Shown: positions 40,178 to 49,581, numbered from the stretch's first letter. The stretch is DNA of 64,000 nucleotides from Herbaspirillum sp. Sphag64 (GCF_014192645.1 NZ_JACHYE010000004.1:124001-188000); one strand, 5' to 3'. Numbers and translations: made by a program. The notes: generated by a model from the letters alone, not told the origin.

Positions 40178-41350
40178 TTACTGATTTTCCTCGGGTTTTG
40201 GCGGCGGACGTTTGCCAACGACGATTTCCAGCGAGGTCTCCTGAGCTTTGCGCAGGACATTCATTTTTGCCTTTTGTCCCGGAGTCAGTTGGGCAATCAG
40301 ATTGAGCATCTCGGTTGTATCCGCGACCGGTTTGCCTTCCACGCTGATTAAAATGTCACCAGGTTTCATCCCCGCGCGGTCTGCTGGACCTCCTTTTAGT
40401 ACGCCTGCAATGATGGCTCCGGTTTTTTTTGTGAGCCCAAAGCTTTCCGCCAGTTCGGGCGTAATGTCCTGAGGTTCGACGCCAATCCAGCCCCGGACCA
40501 CTTGACCATGACCGATGATTTCCTCCATCACGGTCTTTGCGGTGGATACCGGAATCGCAAAGCCAATGCCCAGATTGCCACCCGTGCGTGAATAGATTGC
40601 TGTATTGATGCCCAGAAGATTGCCATTGGTGTCCACTAGCGCGCCACCCGAGTTACCAGGGTTGATTGCCGCATCGGTCTGAATGAAGTTTTCAAACGTA
40701 TTGATGCCAAGGTGATTTCGGCCAAGCGCAGAAATGATACCCATGGTCACGGTCTGACCGACTCCAAACGGATTGCCGATGGCCAGTACCACGTCGCCGA
40801 CGGTTGCCTGCTCAGCATGCGCCAGGGTAATGGCAGGCAGATTGGGCAGATCGATTTTGATCACTGCGAGGTCGGTTTCCGGGTCTGCACCGACGACCTT
40901 GGCCGATGCCTTGCGGCCGTCCGTAAGCGCAACTTCAATTTCATCAGCAGCCTCAACCACGTGATTGTTAGTCAGGATGTAACCCTGTGGGCTGACGATG
41001 ACACCTGAGCCCAGGCTGGACTGTTTATCGTCCTGTTGCTGGTCGTCTTGCTGATCACCGAAGAATTTCTTGAAAAACGGATCGTCCATGAAAGGGCTTT
41101 TTTGCGGTCGCGCCTCGGTCGTGGTGAAGATGTTGACTACCGAGGGCATCGCCTGACGTGCCGCATCGCGGTAGGAGTTAGGTGCAGGCACACCCGGCGT
41201 AACCTCCTGCATTTGCACGGAAGAGACCGCAGGGCGTACACGCGCACCGAAGATGCCAGTGACCCAATCGGGCTTCAAGGTCGCTACAATGAACCAGATC
41301 GCCAAGCCGACCGTTACGGTTTGTGCAAATAACAGCCAAAAACGTCGCAT
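40178..41350 (-). CDS. DegS-like membrane-anchored HtrA serine protease
   Basis: This protein of 390 residues has an N-terminal membrane anchor (FAQTVTVGLAIWFIVATL), a trypsin-like domain and one PDZ domain. The catalytic His is in YILTNNHVVEAADEI, Asp in DPETDLAVIKI, Ser in NPGNSGGALVD. One PDZ and an uncleaved anchor resemble DegS, the sigma-E pathway sensor, more than DegP. A Gln-rich loop (QQDDQQQDD) lies before the catalytic His. The start 41350 avoids overlap with the divergent nif3-like gene. Confidence 0.93.
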   Translation of the reverse strand: MRRFWLLFAQTVTVGLAIWFIVATLKPDWVTGIFGARVRPAVSSVQMQEVTPGVPAPNSYRDAARQAMPSVVNIFTTTEARPQKSPFMDDPFFKKFFGDQQDDQQQDDKQSSLGSGVIVSPQGYILTNNHVVEAADEIEVALTDGRKASAKVVGADPETDLAVIKIDLPNLPAITLAHAEQATVGDVVLAIGNPFGVGQTVTMGIISALGRNHLGINTFENFIQTDAAINPGNSGGALVDTNGNLLGINTAIYSRTGGNLGIGFAIPVSTAKTVMEEIIGHGQVVRGWIGVEPQDITPELAESFGLTKKTGAIIAGVLKGGPADRAGMKPGDILISVEGKPVADTTEMLNLIAQLTPGQKAKMNVLRKAQETSLEIVVGKRPPPKPEENQ

Positions 41351-41375
41351 ATTGAATGAAAGATGAGGATAAAAG

Positions 41376-42146
41376 ATGACCCTGCGCACGACTACAAGGG
41401 ATGAACTGGCCGCTTATCTGGCACAAACACTTAATGTCGCACAATACCGCGATTATTGCCCAAATGGGCTACAGGTGGAAGGGCGCAGCGAGATTGGCTT
41501 GATTGTCAGTGGCGTCACCGCCAGCCAGGCATTGCTCGATGCAGCAGTCGATTTGAAGGCTGATGCAGTGCTGGTACATCACGGTTACTTCTGGCGCGGT
41601 GAGGATGCTCGCGTCATCGGCATGAAACACAAACGTCTCAAGACCCTGCTGGCGAACGATATCAACCTGTTTGCCTACCATTTGCCTCTGGATGCACATC
41701 TGACGCTGGGTAACAACGCGCAACTGGCCCGTATTATCGGACTCGAAGGTAGCAGCCGTTTCGGCGATGAGCAGTTGGGCTGGCTTGGTCATGTCTCGAC
41801 ATCAACTGGTATGCAGACGGTAGCAGATCTGGCACAGGCGATCGCGCAGCGTCTCGGACGCACGCCATTGCTCATTGGTGACGGCAATGTCCCGCTAAGG
41901 CAAGTGGCGTGGTGTACTGGTGCTGCCCAGGGTATGCTAGGAGACGCCATTGCCGCAGGTGCATCAGTCTACATCAGCGGCGAGATTTCAGAGCCTACCG
42001 TGCATCTGGCCCGCGAGGCAGGGGTCGCCTACATCGCTGCCGGGCATCACGCGACCGAACGTTACGGCGTGCAGGCGCTGGCGGCACAATTGGTCGAGCG
42101 TTTCGGGATCGAACACCACTTCATCGATATTGATAATCCGGTATAA
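41376..42146 (+). CDS. NIF3/YbgI-family dinuclear metal protein
   Basis: This 256-residue protein has the NIF3 motifs [44 protein letters not shown] and [12 protein letters not shown], with the His/Glu ligands for two metals. YbgI-type proteins form hexameric rings; their enzymatic role is debated. GAGGATAAAAG precedes the start. Confidence 0.93.
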   Translation: MTLRTTTRDELAAYLAQTLNVAQYRDYCPNGLQVEGRSEIGLIVSGVTASQALLDAAVDLKADAVLVHHGYFWRGEDARVIGMKHKRLKTLLANDINLFAYHLPLDAHLTLGNNAQLARIIGLEGSSRFGDEQLGWLGHVSTSTGMQTVADLAQAIAQRLGRTPLLIGDGNVPLRQVAWCTGAAQGMLGDAIAAGASVYISGEISEPTVHLAREAGVAYIAAGHHATERYGVQALAAQLVERFGIEHHFIDIDNPV

Positions 42147-42159
42147 GCCTATAACAGCC

Positions 42160-42594
42160 TTACTTTTTCAGGGCATCACGGATTTCGCGCAGCAATAAGA
42201 CGTCTTCCGGTGTTACCGTCGGTGCTGCGGGTGTTTCTTCGGTCTTGGCGCGCAGCGCCAGATCACGCGCCTTGTTGATAGCGCGCACCATCTGGAAGAT
42301 GATAAAGGCCAGAATCAGGAAGTTGATCAGGATGGTCAGGAAATTACCATAGGCAAAAACAGCGCCGGCCTTCTTCGCTTCGACCAGCGTCAGATGTGAA
42401 TCCTGTCCGTTCAGTGGTAGATAGTAGTTGGCAAAATCCAGTCCGCCGACAATCCTGCCGACCAGCGGCATAATGATATCTTGTACCAAAGATTCGACAA
42501 TTTTTCCAAATGCACCGCCAATAATGACACCGACAGCGAGGTCGACTACATTGCCCTTGAGTGCGAAAGCGCGGAATTCTTGCATCATGCCCAT
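42160..42594 (-). CDS. mscL: Large-conductance mechanosensitive channel
   Basis: This 144-residue channel has [31 protein letters not shown] at the N terminus (the conserved gate helix), a periplasmic loop, a second span ([19 protein letters not shown]) and a charged C-terminal helix with [13 protein letters not shown] lies 6 nt before ATG 42594. Confidence 0.96.
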   Translation of the reverse strand: MGMMQEFRAFALKGNVVDLAVGVIIGGAFGKIVESLVQDIIMPLVGRIVGGLDFANYYLPLNGQDSHLTLVEAKKAGAVFAYGNFLTILINFLILAFIIFQMVRAINKARDLALRAKTEETPAAPTVTPEDVLLLREIRDALKK

Positions 42595-42817
42595 ATTTTT
42601 CTCCTCGAAATTGTTGCAAAACCTTGCGCACGGTTATATCGTGCTCCGATAAAAAAGTAAATTAGCTGCAATTTTTTTCCAGATTGCAGGATTCAAAGAA
42701 TTAATTGAGACAAAACCAGATTTTCTGCAGTGCAGCAGGGTGGGTAAGCATGCCGTCGGTAGTTTTATTCACGAATGAAGTTACTGTAAGTCGCTTTAAT
42801 TGACCTTTACGCCTCGC

Positions 42818-42823
42818 TATAAT
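42818..42823 (+). promoter_or_regulatory. Candidate -10 box for petABC
   Basis: A perfect TATAAT lies 57 bp before petA, in a 285-bp gap between mscL and petA. A TTTAAT at 17 nt upstream is only a partial -35 match, so the promoter is likely but unproven. Confidence 0.5.
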
Positions 42824-42879
42824 CAGCGGCCGCTGTAAAAGTCTCGCAGTTTTCGTCTTTTCACTAATTTGGGGTTGGT

Positions 42880-43488
42880 ATGAGTAACGAAAAACAGGTC
42901 GATTCCAATCGACGTGGCTTGCTTGTCGCGACTTGCGCGGCAGGTGGTGTTGCCGGACTTGCTACAGCGGGGGCGTTTGTTTCCACGTTTCAACCGTCGG
43001 AACGGGCGAAAGCTGCAGGGGCACCGGTTGAAGTCGATATTTCTACCCTCACACCAGGGGAAATGCGGACAGTGGAATGGCGCGGCAAGCCCGTCTGGAT
43101 TCTCAAGCGTACGCCAGAGATGGTGGCTTCGCTGAAGAAAGTCGATGCCCAGGTTGCCGATCCGAAGTCCGAACGTACCGAATTTTCGACCACGCCGGAA
43201 TATGCGCTCAATGAATGGCGCTCCATTAAACCGGATTTGCTCGTGGTTGTGGGGATCTGCCCGCATCTCGGCTGTTCTCCCAGTTCCAAATTTCAGCCCG
43301 GTGCGCAACCGTCCTTACCGGATGACTGGCAGGGCGGTTTCCTCTGTCCGTGTCACGGATCGACCTTCGATCTGGCCGGACGGGTCTACAAAAACAAGCC
43401 ATCCCCTGATAACTTGCAGGTGCCGCGCTACATGTTTGAGGGCGACACCAAACTGGTGATCGGCAAAGATGAGAAAGGGGAGGCATAA
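42880..43488 (+). CDS. petA: Ubiquinol-cytochrome c reductase Rieske iron-sulfur subunit
   Basis: This 202-residue Rieske protein has a hydrophobic N-terminal anchor (about residues 12-32). The [2Fe-2S] ligands are in CPHLGCSP and CPCHGSTFDLAGRVY. It takes electrons from ubiquinol in the bc1 complex. The N terminus resembles a Tat signal/anchor but shows only SNRRGLL, a plausible twin-Arg pair, consistent with tatABC nearby. Confidence 0.96.
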   Translation: MSNEKQVDSNRRGLLVATCAAGGVAGLATAGAFVSTFQPSERAKAAGAPVEVDISTLTPGEMRTVEWRGKPVWILKRTPEMVASLKKVDAQVADPKSERTEFSTTPEYALNEWRSIKPDLLVVVGICPHLGCSPSSKFQPGAQPSLPDDWQGGFLCPCHGSTFDLAGRVYKNKPSPDNLQVPRYMFEGDTKLVIGKDEKGEA

Positions 43489-43490
43489 GC

Positions 43491-44939
43491 ATGGCTGCAT
43501 TTCACGAAAAGGAATTGCCCGCGGATGCACCAGCTTCTGCCAAGGCACTCAATTGGATTGATGCGCGTTTCCCGCTGACCTCGACGTTGAAGGCGCATAT
43601 CACCGAGTATTACGCGCCCAAGAATTTCAACTTCTGGTATGCATTTGGTTCGTTGGCATTGCTGGTGCTGGTGATCCAGATTGTCACCGGGATCTTCCTG
43701 GTGATGCACTACAAGCCCGATGCCACGCTGGCTTTCGCTTCGGTCGAATACATCATGCGTGATGTCCCCTGGGGATGGCTGGTGCGTTACATGCACTCAA
43801 CCGGCGCCTCGGCCTTCTTCATCGTGGTCTATCTGCATATGGTGCGTGGGCTGCTGTATGGCTCTTACCGCAAGCCGCGTGAGCTGGTGTGGCTGTTCGG
43901 TGTCGCCATTTTCCTGTGCCTGATGGGCGAGGCGTTCATGGGCTATCTGCTGCCATGGGGGCAGATGTCTTACTGGGGCGCACAAGTCATCGTCAACCTG
44001 TTTGGCGCAATTCCCTTCATCGGGCCAGATCTGTCGTTGTGGATTCGCGGTGACTATGTGGTCTCAGACGCCACGTTGAACCGTTTCTTTTCCTTCCACG
44101 TGATCGCGATTCCTTTGATCCTGATCGGTCTGGTGGTGGCACACATCGTTGCGCTGCACGAAGTTGGCTCCAACAATCCCGACGGCATCGAGATCAAGGA
44201 AAAGACCGACGCCAACGGTATTCCGCTCGATGGCATCCCCTTCCATCCTTACTACACGGTGCACGACATCATGGCGGTGTCGGTATTCCTGCTGGTATTC
44301 AGTGCAGTGGTGTTTTTCGCTCCGGAGATGGGTGGTTACTTCCTGGAGTACAACAACTTCATTCCTGCCGATTCGCTGAAGACGCCGCCGCACATTGCCC
44401 CAGTCTGGTATTTCACGCCGTTCTACTCGATTTTGCGCGCCACGACGTCGGCCTTCATGAGTTACCTGATTGCCGCAGTTGCCGCCTATGTTGCCTTGCT
44501 ACTGGTGAAGTCGCGTCGTAGTGGCGTCTTCAAGATCGCTGCGGTGATTATTGGTCTGGCTATTATCGTGGGTATGCTGAAGTTCGATGCCAAGTTTTGG
44601 GGCGTGGTATTGATGGGATTATCGGTTGTGATTCTGGGTGGCCTGCCATGGCTGGATCATTCCCAGGTGAAGTCAATCCGCTATCGTCCGAGCTGGCACA
44701 AGTATATCTACATCCTTTTTGGCATTTCCTTCCTGGTGCTTGGTTATCTGGGCGTCAAGCCTCCTGGTGTATGGGGTAGCCTACGTGTAGGAGAACAGAT
44801 TCTGCTCACCGACATCGCTCAGACCGTGAGTCAGATCTGTGCGTTCATCTATCTCGGATTCTTCTTGTTGATGCCGTGGTGGAGTGGGGCAGGAAAATTC
44901 AAGCCCGTGCCTGATCGTGTTACTTATCATCCGCACTAA
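43491..44939 (+). CDS. petB: Cytochrome b of the bc1 complex
   Basis: This 482-residue protein has eight or more spans. Heme-ligand His residues lie in RYMHSTGASAFFIVVYLHMVRGLLYGS and FSFHVIAIPLILIGLVVAHIVALHEVGSNNP. The quinol-oxidation motif PEMGGY replaces the more common PEWY at about residue 281, which is worth noting. The C terminus is longer than in mitochondria, as is usual in Burkholderiales. Confidence 0.95.
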   Translation: MAAFHEKELPADAPASAKALNWIDARFPLTSTLKAHITEYYAPKNFNFWYAFGSLALLVLVIQIVTGIFLVMHYKPDATLAFASVEYIMRDVPWGWLVRYMHSTGASAFFIVVYLHMVRGLLYGSYRKPRELVWLFGVAIFLCLMGEAFMGYLLPWGQMSYWGAQVIVNLFGAIPFIGPDLSLWIRGDYVVSDATLNRFFSFHVIAIPLILIGLVVAHIVALHEVGSNNPDGIEIKEKTDANGIPLDGIPFHPYYTVHDIMAVSVFLLVFSAVVFFAPEMGGYFLEYNNFIPADSLKTPPHIAPVWYFTPFYSILRATTSAFMSYLIAAVAAYVALLLVKSRRSGVFKIAAVIIGLAIIVGMLKFDAKFWGVVLMGLSVVILGGLPWLDHSQVKSIRYRPSWHKYIYILFGISFLVLGYLGVKPPGVWGSLRVGEQILLTDIAQTVSQICAFIYLGFFLLMPWWSGAGKFKPVPDRVTYHPH

Positions 44940-44960
44940 GAGCCAGCCAAGAGGATAAAA

Positions 44961-45725
44961 ATGACATTGCTCAAAAGATTCATTGCAACACTTGTGCTGC
45001 TTCCGGCGGTCGCATTGGCCAGTGAGGGGGGACTAGTTCTGGACAAGGCACCGGATCGCACGACCGATATTTCTGCACTGCAAAACGGTGCCAAGCTATT
45101 CGTCAACTATTGTCTGAATTGCCATTCGGCATCATCCATGCGCTATAACCGGCTGCGTGATATTGGTTTAACGGAACAGCAAATCAAGGATAATCTGTTG
45201 TTCACCGGCGAAAAAGTTGGTGATCTCATGAAAACCAGCATGCTGCCGCAGGATGCCAAGGCCTGGTTTGGTGCGGTGCCGCCAGATTTGTCCGTGATTG
45301 CCCGGGCCAAGGCATCCGAAGCCGGTTCTGGTCCGGACTGGCTCTATACCTATCTGCGCAGTTATTATAAGGATGACAGCCGCCCGACCGGCTGGAACAA
45401 CCTGGTTTTCCCGAATGTTGGCATGCCGCATGTGTTGTGGGAACTGCAAGGTATTCGCGCTGCAAAATTTGCTGATGAGAAAGATCCACACGAAGAAGGC
45501 AAGCTGATACACAAATTTACTGGTTTTGAACAGCTGAAACCGGGCAAAATGAGCGAAGTTGAGTACGATAATGCAGTGGCAGACTTGGTTGGCTACTTGC
45601 AATGGATGGGTGAACCCGCGCAAAATACGCGTAAACGCCTGGGAGTTTGGGTGTTGCTGTTCCTTGGCGGCTTCCTGGTACTGGCGTGGCGCTTGAATGC
45701 TTCCTTCTGGAAAGAGGTGAGGTAG
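44961..45725 (+). CDS. petC: Cytochrome c1
   Basis: This 254-residue protein has a signal peptide (cleavage after ALA, about residue 20), the covalent heme site CLNCHSASSMRYNRL, a distal Met ligand region near NVGMPHVLWELQG, and a C-terminal membrane anchor (VWVLLFLGGFLVLAWRL). It completes petABC. Confidence 0.96.
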   Translation: MTLLKRFIATLVLLPAVALASEGGLVLDKAPDRTTDISALQNGAKLFVNYCLNCHSASSMRYNRLRDIGLTEQQIKDNLLFTGEKVGDLMKTSMLPQDAKAWFGAVPPDLSVIARAKASEAGSGPDWLYTYLRSYYKDDSRPTGWNNLVFPNVGMPHVLWELQGIRAAKFADEKDPHEEGKLIHKFTGFEQLKPGKMSEVEYDNAVADLVGYLQWMGEPAQNTRKRLGVWVLLFLGGFLVLAWRLNASFWKEVR

Positions 45726-45800
45726 GGCGCCAACCGGGTTTTCAACTTGGTTTTTGATAAAGTAGGTTTCGTGTCCGCGCAGTTAGCGGACGGTCGTATC

Positions 45801-45834
45801 GGGGTGAGACGGCTGTCGTCTCGCCCCCTTTGTT
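45801..45834 (+). terminator. Hairpin after petC
   Basis: An 11-bp GC-rich stem (45801-45811 with 45817-45827, one G-T pair) with a 5-nt loop is followed by CTTTGTTT. It probably ends petABC. The T run is weak, so some readthrough into sspA is possible. Confidence 0.7.
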
Positions 45835-45851
45835 TCTAAGGCACTACAACA

Positions 45852-46463
45852 ATGATGGTTCTCTACTCGGGCACAACCTGCCCATTTTCGCAACGCTGCC
45901 GTCTGGTCCTGTTTGAAAAGGGCATGGATTTTGAAATTCGTGACGTTGACCTATTCAACAAACCAGAAGATATTTCGGTCATGAATCCTTATGGACAAGT
46001 ACCGATTCTGGTCGAGCGTGACCTGGTTCTGTACGAATCCAATATCATCAACGAATATATTGATGAGCGTTTCCCGCACCCGCAGCTGATGCCGGCTGAT
46101 CCTCTCATGCGTGCCCGTGCGCGTCTGATGCTGTTCAATTTCGAGAAGGAATTGTTTATCCACGTGCATACGCTGGAAAACGAGAAGAGCAAGGCCGCGG
46201 AGAAGTCTCATGAAAAGGCGCGCAATGAAATCCGCGATCGTCTGACCACACTGGCACCGCTGTTCCTCAAGAACAAGTACATGCTCGGCGACGAGTTCTC
46301 GATGCTAGACGTGGCGTTGGCGCCATTGCTGTGGCGTCTGGATCACTATGGTATCGAACTGTCCAAGACAGCCGCGCCGTTGATGAAGTACGCTGAACGT
46401 ATCTTCTCGCGTCCAGCATATATCGAAGCACTGACCCCATCCGAAAAGGTCATGCGTCGTTAA
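45852..46463 (+). CDS. sspA: Stringent starvation protein A
   Basis: This GST-fold protein of 203 residues starts MMVLYSGTTCPFSQRCRLVLFEKGMDFEIRDVDL and contains NPYGQVPILVERDLVLYESNIINEYIDERFPHPQLMPADP, the typical SspA thioredoxin-like half. It associates with RNA polymerase. Gene order petABC-sspAB is standard in Betaproteobacteria. Confidence 0.95.
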   Translation: MMVLYSGTTCPFSQRCRLVLFEKGMDFEIRDVDLFNKPEDISVMNPYGQVPILVERDLVLYESNIINEYIDERFPHPQLMPADPLMRARARLMLFNFEKELFIHVHTLENEKSKAAEKSHEKARNEIRDRLTTLAPLFLKNKYMLGDEFSMLDVALAPLLWRLDHYGIELSKTAAPLMKYAERIFSRPAYIEALTPSEKVMRR

Positions 46464-46636
46464 TTCACGCAACACCTGCAGTTCTTGACTGCGTTTTTGC
46501 GTCATCCTGTTCGCCGGTTGTGCTCCTGAGAGAGGACAATCGGCGAATGCCTTTTAGATTGCTGCATTGCTGATTTGCCTGACGCTTGGTCGAGGCAAAT
46601 TGCTGCTAGCAATGGTTTTCCAGATTGGTTCAAGTC

Positions 46637-47125
46637 ATGCAAGAAGTGTCTACCAAACCCTATCTTTTGCGTGCCATCTATGAATGGTGCACAGACAACG
46701 GCTACACACCGTACATCACGGTATTGGTGGATGGGCGCACGCGTGTGCCGATGCAATTCGTCAAGAATGGCGAAATTGTCCTCAACATCAGTTTTGAAGC
46801 CACCAGTGGTCTCAAGATGGATAATGATTTCATTAATTTCAGTGCCCGTTTTGGCGGCGTATCGCGTGACATTTCCGTGCCGGTCGATAACGTCGTGGCG
46901 ATTTATGCGCGCGAGAACGGTCAGGGCATGGCCTTTGAAGTTCCTGTTGTCACCGGTTCCGCAGAAGAAAATCAAGAGCCGACCGACGCGCCAATCAGTG
47001 TTGCCGGCGGGTTGACATCAGTGCCAACGGGCGAAAAAACAAATGCCGAATCAGATGCCTCGCCGGAAGAAGATCCGGAACCGCCAAAAAAAGGTGGAAG
47101 ACCTGTACTAACTCGAATTAAATAG
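46637..47125 (+). CDS. sspB: ClpXP adaptor SspB
   Basis: This 162-residue protein has the SspB ssrA-binding domain: TKPYLLRAIYEWCTDNGYTPYI, LNISFEATSGLKMDNDFINFSARFGG. A variable acidic linker follows, then a short basic C-terminal tail (KKGGRPVLTRIK) that fits the ClpX-docking XB motif. ATG 46637 is chosen over 46625. Confidence 0.94.
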   Translation: MQEVSTKPYLLRAIYEWCTDNGYTPYITVLVDGRTRVPMQFVKNGEIVLNISFEATSGLKMDNDFINFSARFGGVSRDISVPVDNVVAIYARENGQGMAFEVPVVTGSAEENQEPTDAPISVAGGLTSVPTGEKTNAESDASPEEDPEPPKKGGRPVLTRIK

Positions 47126-47151
47126 TGTATAGTAGCGGTCTTGGTTAGTTC

Positions 47152-47227
47152 GCTGGCTTAGCTCATCTGGTAGAGCACCTGACTTGTAATCAGGGGGTGG
47201 CGGGTTCAAGTCCTGCAGCCAGCACCA
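47152..47227 (+). tRNA. tRNA-Thr (anticodon TGT)
   Basis: A 76-nt cloverleaf is visible. The acceptor strands GCTGGCT and AGCCAGC pair, the anticodon stem CCTGA/TCAGG encloses loop CTTGTAA with anticodon TGT, the T arm contains GTTCAAG, and CCA is encoded at 47225-47227. The 3' part, with the first base after CCA, is repeated exactly at 61539-61587, so this gene is the integration site of the island. Confidence 0.96.
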
Positions 47228-47228
47228 G
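47180..47228 (+). repeat. attL: tRNA-Thr 3' part, 49-bp direct repeat
   Basis: Bases 47180-47228, from the anticodon stem through CCA plus one base, are identical to 61539-61587. Nine bases more upstream match with two differences. Duplication of a tRNA 3' half is the hallmark of tyrosine-integrase elements. The full tRNA is kept at this left end. Confidence 0.93.
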
Positions 47229-47235
47229 TATTACT

Positions 47236-47270
47236 AAAAAAAGGCCCTCCGTTTGTGAGGGCCTTTTTTT
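47236..47270 (+). terminator. Terminator after tRNA-Thr
   Basis: A 14-bp stem with A and T flanks (47236-47249 with 47257-47270) and a 7-nt loop. A sister terminator with a related sequence follows the second att copy at 61593-61622. Confidence 0.9.
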
Positions 47271-47542
47271 ACGTCTAAAAATTCGAAAAATTTTCGATGC
47301 GGTTTTCCTGCGCATGCCGAGATAAATTCTGAATAATTCAGTATGGAAGTCTCGTGATTTGGAGGGGATTTTGATGAGTTGCCGACGAAGATATTTACTA
47401 TCTCTTTTCCGGTTATGCTTCCTACCAGACCTTTAGTAAAGTTTTGATGTTCGAAATTTGCACGCCATTGCCAATCAAACAAATATCAGCAGCATGCTTC
47501 GGTGAAGTTCACGGCTAAAAATAGCTGTATCAACTGTTTTTA

Positions 47543-48838
47543 CTAAAACGCTTTTGGTAGCTCAGACCAATCCGTCGTGTAGTGGAATGTTTTATTGTCG
47601 AAACGGGCTTTCCATCGTCCAAAACCGACACTAGACCCTAAGCGTAAGGTGTCGCGTCCGTAGCGCTTGTTTATCGCATCCATGGCGTTCATTAAGGCAG
47701 GGGAGTCTTGTTTTGATACACCGTTTTCAAACAAAATCCCTTGCATTGCCTTGCGCGGCTCGAGGTTCATCAGGATGACACCTGCTTTTTTGTAGCGTAA
47801 TTCTGGTGTGAATATTTTTTTTAAGCCCCATAGGGCGGCTTTGTTCAGTACACGAAGATCGGCGCTGGGGCTTGGTAGCTGGATGGTGCGGCCGTTGTTG
47901 TATTGTGGTTCGTCTGTTTTGAATCGATCCGTCTGAACAAAGACATGCAAGGCACCGCATTGGGCGTGTTGTGTTCTCAGCTTTTCTGTCGCGCGTGCGA
48001 CATAGAGGGTGACCGCTTCTTCTAACTCGCGCAGTGTGTTGACACGTTGCCCGAATGAGCGGGATGAGATGATCTGCTGATGTGGGGGAGTCATCGTTTC
48101 TAGCGCAATGCAGGAGATGCCGCGTAATTCGTTGCAGGTTCTTTCGACGACTACGCCGAATTGTTCACGCATGGCTTTTGAGGGGGTTTCTCTCAGGTCT
48201 TGGACAGATGCAATACCCATTGCATGCAGACGTTCGCTGATACGTCTTCCTATTCCCCAGATTTCGCCTACATCAATCTCTGAGAGGATGTTATCAATCC
48301 GTGCTGGGTTCATGCTCGACAGGTCACAGATACCTTCAAACTCTGGTTGTTTTTTTGCGATGTGATTGGCCATTTTGGCTAGTGTTTTTGTGCTGGCAAT
48401 ACCAACGCAGACGGGCAATGCCGTCCAATTTTGTATTTGCGTTTTGATGGCCCGACCCATTTGTGTCATGTTTGGCCATTGGCTTGCCATGCCGCTCAGA
48501 TCCAGAAAGCTTTCATCGATGGAATAAACCTCGACGTGTGGACTGTAGGTTCGCAGGATCGTCATCACGCGATTGCTCATGTCAGCGTAGAGCGTGTAAT
48601 TGGAAGACAGTGCGATGATGCCGTGCTGTTGTGCGAGGTCTTGCAGCATGAACCAGGGGGCCGCCATTTTGACACCGAGGGCTTTGACTTCATTGGAACG
48701 TGAGACGGCACAGCCATCGTTATTGGACAGTACGACAACAGGCTTTCCTTCGAGATGGGGATTAAACGCACGCTCGCAGGATACGTAGAAGTTATTGACG
48801 TCAACCAGTGCAAACAATGGCTCAGAGTTAACGCCCAT
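47543..48838 (-). CDS. umuC: DNA polymerase V catalytic subunit UmuC
   Basis: This 431-residue Y-family polymerase has FALVDVNNFYVSCERAFNP with the metal-binding Asp, VVVLSNNDGCAVSRSNEVK, and the catalytic VYSIDESFLDLSG; the C-terminal part has LNRRY-like KRYGRDTLRLGS and WKARFDNKTFHYTT. ATG 48838 overlaps the umuD stop by 11 bp, as in classical umuDC. It is the first gene in the island after tRNA-Thr. Confidence 0.94.
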   Translation of the reverse strand: MGVNSEPLFALVDVNNFYVSCERAFNPHLEGKPVVVLSNNDGCAVSRSNEVKALGVKMAAPWFMLQDLAQQHGIIALSSNYTLYADMSNRVMTILRTYSPHVEVYSIDESFLDLSGMASQWPNMTQMGRAIKTQIQNWTALPVCVGIASTKTLAKMANHIAKKQPEFEGICDLSSMNPARIDNILSEIDVGEIWGIGRRISERLHAMGIASVQDLRETPSKAMREQFGVVVERTCNELRGISCIALETMTPPHQQIISSRSFGQRVNTLRELEEAVTLYVARATEKLRTQHAQCGALHVFVQTDRFKTDEPQYNNGRTIQLPSPSADLRVLNKAALWGLKKIFTPELRYKKAGVILMNLEPRKAMQGILFENGVSKQDSPALMNAMDAINKRYGRDTLRLGSSVGFGRWKARFDNKTFHYTTDWSELPKAF

Positions 48839-49307
48839 GAAGCACCTTGCGAACGACGCCGACGACGACACCCCAGACTTGCATTTCTTCACCATCCTTG
48901 AATGTGATCGTTGAAAAGGCTGGATTATCTGGTCGTAATTCGATCACGTCACGGACTGTGTACAGCCATTTGATCGTAAATTCGTTATTCACGACGGCGA
49001 TGACGATATCGCCATGGCGCGGCGGAAGAGAGCGATCAACCGCCACCTTATCTCCATCAAAAATCCCGGCACCGTTCATGCTGTCGCCGGTTACCGTAAA
49101 CAGAAATGTCGCTGCTGCACGTTCTATCAAGTATTTGTTCAGGTCGAGCGGTTCGGCTGTGTAATCAGCAGCTGGGCTGGGAAATCCTGCCGATATCTTA
49201 TGGATGATGTGCAGGGGCAGGGTGTCAGCATTGGAGAAGAGAGCAGCCGGTATCGGGAACTGCTCACAGCCAAGCTGCGCAAGCGCTGAAGAAAGAAAAA
49301 TTTCCAT
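48828..49307 (-). CDS. umuD: UmuD-like S24 autoprotease subunit of Pol V
   Basis: This S24 peptidase is about 159 residues long. The self-cleavage site Ala-Gly precedes FPSPAADY, the catalytic Ser is in TGDSMNGAGIFDGD and the Lys in EFTIKWLY. RecA filaments trigger cleavage to UmuD'. E. coli UmuD is cut at Cys-Gly, so Ala-Gly is a mild variation closer to LexA. ATG 49307 is preferred to 49319, which lies only 4 bp from the LexA box and lacks a ribosome site. Confidence 0.92.
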   Translation of the reverse strand: MEIFLSSALAQLGCEQFPIPAALFSNADTLPLHIIHKISAGFPSPAADYTAEPLDLNKYLIERAAATFLFTVTGDSMNGAGIFDGDKVAVDRSLPPRHGDIVIAVVNNEFTIKWLYTVRDVIELRPDNPAFSTITFKDGEEMQVWGVVVGVVRKVLHGR

Positions 49308-49323
49308 AAAGATACTCATAATG

Positions 49324-49339
49324 CTGTATATAAAAACAG
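49324..49339 (-). promoter_or_regulatory. LexA operator (SOS box) of umuDC
   Basis: CTGT-N8-ACAG spans 49324-49339 with an all A/T core, matching the proteobacterial LexA consensus. A TATACT on the minus strand just upstream could be the -10 box, placing the operator over the start of transcription. It indicates SOS induction of umuDC. Confidence 0.9.
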
Positions 49340-49581
49340 TATATCAGTCTCTCTTAGGTCTTTGCGCGGAGTTGCCCCCAACCCGCGCCTGGAGGCTAAA
49401 TAGCTTTTTTTTGACTCAAATTTGCATCACTGCCAAAAGTAAGCCCGACGTGGCATAGGAGCCAGGTCGGACGGTATTGATTTTAACGAACCTATAAAGT
49501 GTTTATTAACAACTTTGCAGGATCGGGTACTATCAGTAAAAAAGTGGGTCACAGCGTGAAAAAAGAGCAATAAGGGGAAAA

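Noticed and set aside
47234-47482. An 82-codon minus-strand gene after tRNA-Thr
   Set aside because: It runs through the tRNA terminator and lacks a ribosome site; at most it contains a degraded integrase tail.
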